From Physocladia obscura (taxonomy: Eukaryota > Chytridiomycota > Chytridiomycetes > Chytridiales > Chytriomycetaceae), in contig JADGJH010000261.1 of assembly GCA_027596945.1 (NCBI GenBank), positions 1-23,176 of the forward strand: a stretch of DNA of 23,176 bases. The letters run 5' to 3'. Positions 1 through 8,877 of the stretch are shown one piece after another. Both the position numbers and the translations under genes were made by a program. The notes beneath the pieces were generated by a model that ran no database searches, was not told the origin of the DNA, and was given only the letters and a program-made list of their open reading frames with translations. Each line of letters begins with the position of its first letter. Position 1 is the first letter of the stretch.

Positions 1-640
1 TTTTTTTGTTTGTCTTTTTTGGAACAAATGATTTGGTTTATTTTTGGAGACACCATTGGGACAAAATTCTGGGACAATTTGTCCCAGTTTTGGAAGTCTT
101 CCAGTGCCAAAATTGCCTTTTTGGTTTGTTACTCAGACTTTGCACAATTTCTGCAGTTACAAACCCATTTGCAATGATTCAAGGTCAAACACATTCAGGT
201 CAGTCTAGTTTCACAGGTATTGTCAATTTATATTGTTTCTTCCAGCATATCAAGGTGCTATTCACTTTGTGCACCAATTGGTACTTGGACAAACTTATTG
301 AACAAGTGTATGAGTCCTGTGTGCAATTAATTTCTGCACTTACAGTGCTGACTAGGATATTTGCACAAATAGGTTCTATATTGAGTTATTGTATCTTGTT
401 CATTAATTAATCAAGCTTCATTCTCACTTGGAGTGACAGCATTAAGAAAACCCATAATAGCTTGTTTATGCACTCTTAATTGCTGTCTATGGGATTTATT
501 GATTTAACCAGTCTTGATGGTAAAACTCTTGTCTTTGCTTCAATGACTCTTCTTGATCTTTGATAACATTCAAGACAATTGTCAAAGACCATCAAATATG
601 AGAAATTTGTGCCTCAGATCTCAATTGTCTGTCAAATAGA
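1..640. other. CpG-poor repeat debris, no gene recognised
   Basis: No coding region is supported here. I find no CG dinucleotide in the first 600 bases, while TG and CA are common. A plus-strand open stretch at 6-410 has no recognisable motif and is probably chance or relic. A near-perfect palindrome lies at 69-87 (arms CTGGGACAA / TTGTCCCAG around one base). The same GGGACAAA-type word recurs beside the right end of the Tc1 element near 19975, so this may be a remnant of a transposon terminus. That link is inference. Confidence 0.45.
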
Positions 641-1297
641 TTAGTGATTTTTACAGGAGGTGGTAATTGCATAGTTTGATGGATTGCAAAGGAGAATCCC
701 AGCCCAGTCATGCCAGATCATATTTTCTCCTTGAAGATGTAGATGATACATCTTCATTTGTTCAATAATGGCATTAAATTTTAACTTTTTTGGCCCTCCT
801 AATCTGTCAATGCCTTCCAAACTGCCATTGATAGAGCAAATAACTTCTTCATAATTGGCAGATTTTCCAACAGGTATTGAGTAAGCGTAGATGAATATGG
901 CTAGTTCTCCATCACTCACTGCTAAAGTGCTCATCATATTGTCTTTAATTGTCCAGAGTAATCTTGCAATGACTAATTACAGTTAATATACTCAAAACAG
1001 CAATAAAAACACTCACTGACCACCAAATGAATACAAGCACTGATTTTTGAGAAGCACAATAAAATTTGCGAAGTTTTCAATTTTAACTCCATCACTTTTG
1101 TTTTGAACAGTGCCAGAACTGTTTGCTGTTGCATTGCCTTTCAATTCCGGAGCCACTGTTGCCCAGAGTGTTTTTTTCAATTTTGCTACAGTTCCATTGA
1201 ATTCAACAGTTGGAAGGGTTTTTGCATTCTTGTTCTTCTGTGACTTGTAGCATTTGACAAATGGGGGATCAGCTTCAGAGCAAACACAGCAGACATG
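641..1297 (-). pseudogene. Relic of an intron-containing repeat-borne gene
   Basis: Two open stretches join in phase. Exon A is 1297-1021, the intron is 1020-973 (donor GTCAGT, acceptor ATTAG, 48 bp, phase 1), and exon B is 972-641, ending in a stop. Exon A opens with a cysteine cluster (HVCCVCS) that might be half of a zinc-binding motif, then a Lys/Asn-rich stretch. Exon B contains the segment GGPKKLKFNAIIEQMK and the motif WHDWAGILL. No start codon is found: an in-frame TGA sits at 1300-1298, just upstream of the cysteine cluster. The family is not recognised. The stretch lies in a CpG-depleted island, which suggests an old repeat-encoded protein rather than a host gene. It could instead be the 3' end of a real gene whose 5' exons I cannot see. 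Confidence 0.4.
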
Positions 1298-1660
1298 TCA
1301 ACTCCAAAGACAGCACGAAATCAATTTTGTCCAAAACAATAGTACCATTGAATATGAATAATAATAATAATATTAATTCAATCTGGAGGGATCTGGAATG
1401 GCACATATTTAAAATACCAAATTTTAATTTGATGCTTGCTCATCTACTTTTTGTTTTGAACTTTATAGTGGATGAGTTTTTGCAAACCGCCGTGCAAATC
1501 TCAGATTTAGTTTTTTTCAGATTTTTCAAATTCAAAAAATTAGGAAAAAGGGATTCATTATTCTTTTTGTAAACAGGTGTAAGTTTGAGAGTGCAAATTT
1601 TTCAACAAATCCAAATCCAATTTGGGAATTCATATTCAAACTAGGAAACGGCAGCATCAA

Positions 1661-4600
1661 ATGAGCAACAAACTCGATGATTTGCTTAAAGATTTGGGTA
1701 TGAGCCTGGATGAGTTTGGCGGTGATGATAATGGTTTGTTCTATTTTTTGGTAGCATGAGTTAAACCCATTATTTCAGATACTGCTGCTCCGCTGCCTGC
1801 CCGGTCCGCCACCAACCGAAGTACCGCGTACAATCTTGAAGAAGATATGGTCCAATTTTTGGAGTCATTTGGCGATGACAACATTGACGGCTTTGGCAAT
1901 TCCCCAACTATTTCTGTTGCTGCAGAAAACAATAATGCTGGGATTGCCTATCCGCCTAATCAGCTGGATGAAAGACTGCTGGAAAATACTGATGGTGCTA
2001 CAGATAGTATTGAGCTGACACCTATGGCGCATGCTCGATCGTCAGTGACTGGTGAGATGCTTTCTGAATCATTCCAAGAATCGATGGAAGAACAACGGCA
2101 ACAAGAAGACGATTCAGATTCAGCGATTAAATCAACGGTTCATGGATCTAATAATAATCATCTGGAGAATATTAATGTTGTCGCCGATGAATCGACCGTT
2201 GACGTGGGTGAACCGCACATTGAAACACTGGAGGAAACTATACAAGAAATTAAAGTTGCCGACACAGAAATGGCAAACAATTCTCAGTCGATTACGGCTT
2301 CCGAGACATTAGTATCTGAAAGCGCCCAGGTCGTTGTGATTTCAAGAGAAGTTTCCGAATATCAAACTGAAGAAATTAATGCTGCGTTAGAGGAAGAAAC
2401 TGTTCCTAACGCACCTAAGGTTTTTAAGGATGAAATTGTTCAAATAATTTCTGAAGACTTGGTTTCTGAAACCGAAGCTGTTGGACTATCTCGACAACAA
2501 AATGTTTTGGAATCGACTAATAGTTCATTTGATGAGAACATTGTTGCTGTTGAAGCAGAGGAGGGCTCGACCGCTGTGATTAATCAAACAGAAAATCTGG
2601 CAGTAACTGAGACTATTGACGTAGCTGAAACATTCGATGTAACGTTATCACACGTATTCATTGTTAAGGAAGAAAAACAGGAAGGTGTGGAAGTTGAACA
2701 AATTTCTGGCTCGCAAATAATTGCTCTCGGCTCCGAATCTTCTGATGATTCAGTCATTGAAGTTTCAAAGGACGAAGAAGCACAAATCGAAACAATTTTA
2801 GATTTTGTGTACGAAATTGTGGATTCGACTCAATTCAAGGACGAGACCGATGCACCCACAGATGTTGAAATCCCTGAATTATTGCAACAGATAACGACAG
2901 ACGATTTTCAGACGTCGATTTCCGAAAAAGCGAAATCCCAGGAAGAGACTGAAGTTTATGCCACACAACTTGGGCCGCAGGAATCTACATTTGTTACTGC
3001 TGAATCTCAGCAAAATCAAACGCCGATGGTATCTGTAGCTGAATCTCAATACGCCATGTGGATTGAAGAAACTAAATCCCAACAAGAGACTGCCGTAACT
3101 GACTTTGAAAATTATGAACAACCCATTCAGGAATCTGCAGCAACTATTTATGAATTACCCACTGTACGATCTAAATCCCAGGAATTCTCACCGGAATTTG
3201 TTATATTTGGGCTGCAAAATAATGAAGCGATTGTTGAAGACAATTTCTCTGCAGACAATAATACAGTGCTTGTGGGAGACTCTCAAGACGCCGACACGAT
3301 TATTGAAATACCTGCAACAATTGAAGATCCTGCACCGATCATCAAAATCAGTGCTATCACTGTCATTGCAGCAACGGTGCCAATTGAAGACCCTTCCAAT
3401 TCTCCTCCTCCAGTGCCATCGAAATCATCAAGCCCCATCCCGCAAACTGTAGTAATTGGGCCAAGAAGCTCCAGTGTTGCGCGTAGAAGCAATGAAACTG
3501 AACTACTTACTCCAACCAAATCGCCATCGCGAGAACGTGCACTCAGCAGCACACAGTCGGACGTGGATCTTGAATACAATAACAACCACACACCTACTAG
3601 TTCGGGCTCAGAACTGGATAATGATATTCAAGTTCAAATTATAAGGATCAAAGGGCAAATTGAACGAACAAGAATAGTATGTTTTTTATTTTTTTATTCG
3701 TTTTTTTTCTTTCTGAAATTGGATTGGAAAAGTTCTAACTAATTAAGCAAATGCAAAACATATACACACACAAAAGTTGATTAATGAGCAACTTCGACTC
3801 AGAAATATGCAACCGCTGTTGCCAGGACAATTGACTCTGCCAGCACCAGCGCCGGTCCAAATGCAAGGACTACAAGAAAGTGTCAGAGGTTCTAAAAAAC
3901 GGGATTCTCTGATTTCAAACGTTCTGCAACGCGTCACGAGCGTGACTTCGCTAGGACCCTCGTCGCCTCCATCACCTGCGCCGCCAGCTACCCCGACGCA
4001 AGCAGAAGAAATCCGGGCAATGCGTGAGAAATTAGAAGCAGCTCGAAAAGTATAAACAAAAAAATAATTTTTTTTTTTGTTTTTTATATGTGTTTTTCTC
4101 ACTTTTCAAACTCAAACATATGGTATTATTTTTTGATTTGATAATTCAGGAAGTCGCAGAAAAAATGGCAGTAAACCAAGCACTTCTAGCCGCCCAACAA
4201 CAGCAACAACAACAACGGCAACAACAACAACAGCAAACTCCGCACAACCGCTCAAACAGCTTAAAACAATTGCCTACGCGTCCCACGACGATATCTCAAC
4301 CCGAATCTGCAACCGCTCATCAAAACGAACCAACGAGTCCGACGAACGTTGGAAACGGCGAATTTCCCGGCGTCCATAAATCTATTGAAATCAACAAAAA
4401 GGACAAGAACGGCGGTGGCGAAACATCATCCATCACGTCAGGAAAGAGCGGCAAAAGCGGAAAAAGTACGGCCGGCGGCGGATGGGGAGGTTTTTTTGGC
4501 AGAAAGAGTTCAGTAAAATTGAGAACTGCGGGTGAAGAGAGTGCAAAATCTCCAGCGCCGACGGTGCCGGCAGTGGCGGATCCTTCGGTTGCTGTGGCGG

Positions 4601-4698
4601 TGGCGAAGAAAAAGAAGAATATCAATCCCGATGCTTTAATTAATAATCCAAGTATGATGATGTATGGGGGTGGGATGGGTGGTGGGTTTAGGTATTAG
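1661..4698 (+). CDS. Large disordered protein with N-terminal LD-like motif and polyQ
   Basis: There are four exons: 1661-1733, 1779-3676, 3777-4049 and 4150-4698 (stop TAG). The introns are 1734-1778 (GTTTGT/TTTCAG), 3677-3776 (GTATGT/AAAAG) and 4050-4149 (GTATAA/TTCAG). Phases agree and give 930 residues. Residues 5-12 read LDDLLKDL, an exact match to the paxillin-type LD motif LDxLLxxL. A second leucine/acid stretch (EEDMVQFLESF) follows about 25 residues later. Exon 2 (about 630 residues) is acidic, Ser/Thr/Glu-rich and low complexity, with degenerate repeats around KSQ-E (KAKSQEETE, ETKSQQETA, RSKSQEFS). Exons 3 and 4 meet in a predicted coiled coil (EEIRAMREKLEAARK then EVAEKMAVNQALL), then a glutamine tract, a Gly/Ser/Lys region and a GGGMGGGFRY tail. 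No catalytic domain or LIM domain is seen. I infer a scaffold-type cytoplasmic protein; the function is unknown. Confidence 0.85.
4195..4236 (+). repeat. CAA/CAG trinucleotide tract (polyQ)
   Basis: Near-uninterrupted CAA/CAG codons, broken by one CGG, encode a glutamine run in exon 4 of the LD-motif gene. The mix of CAA and CAG is typical of polyQ in AT-rich fungi. Length polymorphism between strains is likely. Confidence 0.85.
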
Positions 4699-5812
4699 AT
4701 TGGTGATTCTGGGTTTCGTGTTTGTTTTGATTCCTTTTTTTTTTCTTCCTTTTTTCCAGTCTTTGTCCTCACTTTTCCCAGTTTATTTTCATTTTCCCAG
4801 TTTTTAGAGTTTGGGACGCCTTTCATTTTGAACAAATTTTTTTGTCCCAAAAATTTTGATTGGCTGAAAGAAACGAAGGTCCCAACAGCACAAATCTCGT
4901 ATCTATTTTGCCAAACAATCAACAAACAAAGAAACAGCATATCCAACATATTTCTTGCACATCAGAGGCGTTGGTTTCGACTGCCAGGATTATTTCAGAG
5001 CACACTCCCATACTGTGCGAAAGTTAATATATGAACAGACAGCCCTTGTGTAACAAACAGAATAGGAGTTAAATATACTGATGAAGCTTTTTGCAGCGGT
5101 TTTGAATGCTGTGTTTGTACCAAGCAAATTGTGATTGGTAGTTCTTGACAACTGTTTGTCACTTTTGTATGATTGGTCTGGCACAGATACATAATGAATT
5201 CGCTGCAGTGATTTGGGATACGAGCTGCATCGCCAAGCTTTCTTCTTTCTTAATTTTTTTCAAATTTAATTTAATTTTTGTGTTTAGCAAATAAAATATG
5301 TTTTCTGCAATAACCTCTGTTGTGTTTCAAGTCAATACAAAAATGTGTTCATATGGGAAAATAAAACTCAATGAATCGTTGTCTATGACTTGAATATTTC
5401 TCATATCTGCCGTCTTTTATTTATTTTATTTTATTTAATTTTTGCTTTTTTTTTTCCTTTACTTTTTATATTAAATGTAGGTTCAAAAGAATTTGTTCAT
5501 TTGATTCGTTAAAATGTGATTTGTTGGAATAAATCATTTTCTGAAAAAAGAAACATCGTCAAAATTAATCTCTCGCCGGTTTTCGGCGTTTGTAATCCGT
5601 TCAACGGACCAGGGCCCATTAAATTATGTTAAACCTGAAATTATTTTAAATAAAATTTTTTTGCAATAAAACCGGAAGCCAAAAAAGTAAAGATCGGAAG
5701 AATATTCATTTTTCCAATATTAAATATATTGATATGTTTCGCAATAAGTTTTAAATACATATATAAATATAAATTTATTTTTTTTGGAAACGATTTAAAA
5801 ATCTAATCAAAA
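4699..5812. other. Intergenic region between the LD-motif gene and the PH gene
   Basis: About 1.1 kb with no supported gene. It holds the 3' UTR of the upstream gene, T-rich tracts and candidate polyadenylation signals (AATAAA at 5290-5295 and another near 5360). The start of the PH gene's promoter region contains two tight inverted repeats at 5574-5588 and 5597-5607. A minus-strand open stretch at 4949-4695 is a Lys/Glu-rich shadow of A/T-rich sequence. Confidence 0.5.
5574..5607. promoter_or_regulatory. Two adjacent small inverted repeats upstream of the PH gene
   Basis: CGCCG and CGGCG at 5574-5578 and 5584-5588 form a five-bp stem with a GTTTT loop. CCGTT-C-AACGG at 5597-5607 is a perfect palindrome with one central base. 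Both are GC-rich islands in very AT-rich DNA about 205-240 bp upstream of the start codon at 5813. Protein-binding sites are possible, but nothing here names a factor. Confidence 0.25.
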
Positions 5813-7027
5813 ATGGCAACAGTCCAGTCCGTTGTTGACTTAATCCGAGAGCTCAATATGAGTCTTGAAGAGCATACCAACGAAAACTGTAAGCAACTTG
5901 GACGCTAGAACTTATCAACAATCATGCAAGAGCATTAAACAACACATCAAAAAAAGATATTACCCCACAGCCAGCCACATTATACACAGACCAAGTTACA
6001 GTCGCCGAGCTTCTTCATTCGGCAGGAATTGTAACTGGTGTGATGGAAATTGATCAAAATGAGATGCCTGGAGTTTGGTCGCAGAGTTTCCTGATTTTGT
6101 CAGGTGGAACGATCCATGTGTTCCGGACTTCCGATCCAAAGGAAGCGTGTATCAATCGGTTTAAATTAACGGCGACAACTCAGTTAAATAATATCTCATT
6201 GCTTGTATTCCAAATTAGTGATCAGGAAGTTGAGAAACAATGGACGTGAGTCTAGACTTTTTTTGAAGCTGAAAATTTTTAAGTCATTTGCGGTTTAAAA
6301 TCTTATATAAGAATTAAACAATAAAAAAAAATATTTAAAAAATAAAAAATACAGTATCAAAGCCAGCACTGTTTTTGCAAAAGATACGTGGGTCGACACG
6401 GTTACCGATATTCTCTCAAGATTTAACTCCCAGCGATTGCGTGGGCGGGCCAACAACTTCAATGCATATCCCAGCAATCAAATCAAAGAAAACTATTTCA
6501 GCCCCAAAAGCATTGCACACCGACCAAGTTTTACACCGGAACTTACGCAAAAATCGATGCCGACTATAACAAGACAGGCAAGTGCAACAAGACTTTCAAG
6601 CCTATCCTCTCAGCAACTGAAACAACAACAACAACAGCAACAACAACGGCAATCACAACAATCAGCTCACCCGCCGCCACCACAGCGACAATCTCTTCGA
6701 AGCATTCAAAGCCAACTAAATCTGCATAAGCAAAAAAGCTGGTGCAGCGAAACGCCACCATCATTAACAAACAACGTGTTTCGAAGCCTAAGTGTCGACA
6801 ATTTCGAGAAAATGCAGCAGCCGAGACGGCGTTCTTCGGCGCCGTCGGAGCCAGACTTTTTCGATTTGAATCAATTGCGGGCGGAAGCGGCGGCGGGGTC
6901 AGTGCCTGCGCCGTTTGGTGCAAATGTCTCTAGGAGCACGAGTCCGACGCCGATCGAAAAGAGTGTGATTTTGCGTTTTCGCCCTTCTTTTTTCAAATTC
7001 AAGCACCGTAGTCAAGAAAAATCTTGA
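5813..7027 (+). CDS. PH-domain protein with LD-like N-terminus and polyQ tail
   Basis: Exon 1 is 5813-5888, ending phase 1 at donor GTAAGC. Exon 2 starts at 5933 or 5957 (both keep the frame; other AGs at 5974 and 5989 are possible) and ends at 6245. Intron 2 is 6246-6354 (GTGAGT/TACAG, phase 2). Exon 3 is 6355-7027. The product has about 345-353 residues. A pleckstrin homology domain spans the exon 2/3 junction: strands GVWSQSFLILSGGTIHVFR and NNISLLVFQIS, and a C-terminal helix DTWVDTVTDILSRF with the family's conserved Trp. Such domains usually bind phosphoinositides or proteins at membranes. The first 25 residues (VVDLIRELNMSLEEH) resemble the start of the neighbouring gene at 1661, including the phase-1 first intron. 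The C-terminal third is disordered, with a Gln run and RRRSSAPSEPD, a plausible basophilic phosphosite. The PH call is firm; the ends of intron 1 are not. Confidence 0.82.
6624..6666 (+). repeat. CAA/CAG tract (polyQ) in the PH gene
   Basis: A CAA-dominated glutamine run interrupted by CGG and TCA codons. It lies just after the PH domain, in the disordered C-terminal part of the protein. Confidence 0.8.
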
Positions 7028-7718
7028 ATTTAAAGGAGAAAAACTGATTGGCATATATTTTATGTTTTATGTGTACAAACATGTACAGTTTTGATTTTTG
7101 ATCTTCTAGCTTATTTTTGCTGCCCTGGTATAATATTTGAGTGCTTTAAATACATGCAATGGTAACAATGTAAACTAATGATTCTGTTAAGGGAACTGTC
7201 ACAACACCCATAACTATTGAAGTCTCTCAAGTCACCAGTGATCTCGGTACAACTGACGGTAGTATTATTACTACTATCAGTATTACTCTATTTGACACAG
7301 CTTCTGCGACAATTGACACTACTGACTGTTACTCTATTAATCTTAATCACTGCTACCAATTACATATGTGTTAAGTGTTGCTTCCAATGATTTGATACAA
7401 ACCAAAACATTGCGTGCATCCTGCTTCAGAAGGATCTCTTTTGTGCCAAAGCTTGAAAAATATTCTGCGTAATTTGCATTTCACTGTTAATGTTGGCAAG
7501 TTGTGTTGATTTGCATAAAGGAATTGAGTCAAACAAATGAGTTAATGAAACAGGAGGGTCTCTGTTGATTAAATTTAGCTGACATGGTGTAAGCATTGAT
7601 GCAACCAACATACACAGCCCAGATTTACCAATTTGCACCTGCACTTGTAAATCATTTGCACTGAGTTACCAATAGCTGATCCATGATATCTTCAGCTATT
7701 GAGTTTGCAGCAGCTCCA
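7028..7718. other. CpG-poor island with two open relic stretches
   Basis: No intact gene. At 7174-7374 (+) a 66-codon frame without ATG encodes a Thr/Ile/Ser/Asp-rich segment (SDLGTTDGSIITTISITL), perhaps a decayed exon. At 7644-7426 (-) an open stretch contains VQIGKSGLCMLVASMLTPC followed by a plausible C-terminus; its family is not recognised. Composition matches the other decayed islands. Confidence 0.35.
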
Positions 7719-8443
7719 GCTAGGGGGTTCCAGACTCGACTCAGCTCTAAGTTAACTCTGAATCGAGTCAAGAGCGACTATAGTCGACTTAACTCGGAGA
7801 GAAACGCAACAAGAATCGAAAGCTCAGCAAACAGAATTAAGAACAATAAAGCGAGAGCTAATAGCAATGCAAGCCGAGATTGGTGAGAATCGAGAGCGAT
7901 GAAAATCGACAGCAAGGTGAACCGAGAGTGACAAGAACCAAGTGAGGGCCGATGGAAAGGCAGGGCCCACAGAGATCGAAAAAAGTGCCCAGAAAAGCAG
8001 AAGGCAGGATCGAGAGCCGAAGAGGGGAATATATAATCAGTAAGTTTGTGAGTGTTGCAGAGACACAAATCTCAGTTTTGCTTTGGTTAAAAATATTTTT
8101 GAGTCGCTGCCGACTCAGATCGACTCAACTCCAACTCGACTCCGACCCGAGTCGATGGCCCAAAATCCTTATCGACTCAGCTATTGACTCGAGTCGAGTC
8201 TGGGACCCCCTAGCTCCAACTCAGTCTCATTTGATAGCACACAACCCTACTTGATTAAACTTGATAAACATTGATCTTGATGACAGTGACAAAGAATACT
8301 TGAGAATTATGAGTGGTATTGGTCCTGAAGATACTGCAAGTGCTTGCAATGAAGTCCTGCTGAGCTCCAAATTTAATGACTCAGTTGTTTCACTTGAAGG
8401 TAACATAGTCATTCATTTTTTCAATTGCTAGGAGAAACTTGCT
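7683..8443 (+). pseudogene. Open relic reading frame interrupted by the MITE
   Basis: An ATG at 7683 opens a short frame (ISSAIEFAAAP) that runs into the MITE at 7719. If the element and one TCCA copy are removed, the frame continues in phase at 8219 (TQSHLIAHNPT), meets an in-frame TGA near 8250, then stays open to a TAG at 8441-8443. The later part (residues such as DLDDSDKEYLRIMSGIGPED) has coding-like codon use. Beyond the TAG the same frame continues with EKLAATIYTSPEIMAVSWR. I infer an old gene or repeat ORF that was already decayed or was broken by the insertion. The family is not recognised. Confidence 0.4.
7719..8214. mobile_element. MITE-like element with 24-bp terminal inverted repeats
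   Basis: The ends are inverted copies: left starts GCTAGGGGGTTCCAGACTCG, right (reverse complement) starts GCTAGGGGGTCCCAGACTCG, and the match runs 24 bases with one mismatch. The flanking TCCA at 7715-7718 and 8215-8218 is a candidate 4-bp target duplication. An alternative reading is a 7-bp AGCTCCA repeat that overlaps the right terminus. Both subterminal parts are dense in GACTC/GAGTC/TCGA words, as for transposase-binding subterminal repeats. It has no transposase-like ORF, so it would be non-autonomous. Unlike its surroundings it is rich in CpG, which suggests recent insertion. Confidence 0.8.
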
Positions 8444-8877
8444 GCTACTATATATACATCACCTGAAATAATGGCAGTTAGCTGGAGGTATACACCAAAG
8501 CATTTCAGATAGAAGTCTTGAATTTGACTATACTATGGCATGAATAGTGATAAAACCTGGCACATTGGCTACAATAGTTGACCTTACCTGTTGGCGAATG
8601 CAATTTTCACTGCCAGAGTTAATTTAATCAAATACAGAATCCCATCATTTTTTTTCTGTCAACAGTGGCACTGATGACGTTGGATGAGGATCACTCGTTA
8701 CAACAGTTCAAAGAAAGAATCATTTCAACTGGAAAGGACAATAGCTTAAGTGTTTTTGGAATAGGATGCACAAAAAAAAAGTAAAAGCCAAAAACGTATC
8801 CATGTTTGTGAATGGGACCAGAACATCAGTTTCCATTTATTTTTGGTGGAAAAAGATTCTTACTACTCAAATTTTCG
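8444..8877. other. Decayed sequence upstream of the membrane-protein gene
   Basis: No intact gene. A stretch at about 8666-8784 (+) is open and coding-like (TLDEDHSLQQFKERIISTG), preceded by a splice-acceptor-like TCAACAG and ending in TAA. It could be the last exon of the relic that begins at 7683 or 8250. The promoter of the gene starting at 8878 must lie here or in the few hundred bases upstream; no clear element is visible. Confidence 0.3.

Noticed and set aside
4090..4149. Start of the 202-codon open frame as an independent gene
   Set aside because: This part is intron 3 of the gene starting at 1661; the frame joins exon 3 in phase at 4150 and continues its coiled coil.
4320..4625. Minus-strand open frame opposite exon 4
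   Set aside because: Low-complexity shadow of the GC-richer coding strand (FFFFFATATATEG type), without family features.
5889..5908. A 20-bp intron (GTAAGC...GCTAG) in the PH gene
   Set aside because: Joining there creates TAA at once; longer introns of 44 or 68 bp keep the frame and match intron sizes elsewhere.
7719..8214. Coding ORFs inside the GACTC-rich element
   Set aside because: The open frames come from repetitive CpG-rich words and have no domain; the inverted ends explain the sequence better.
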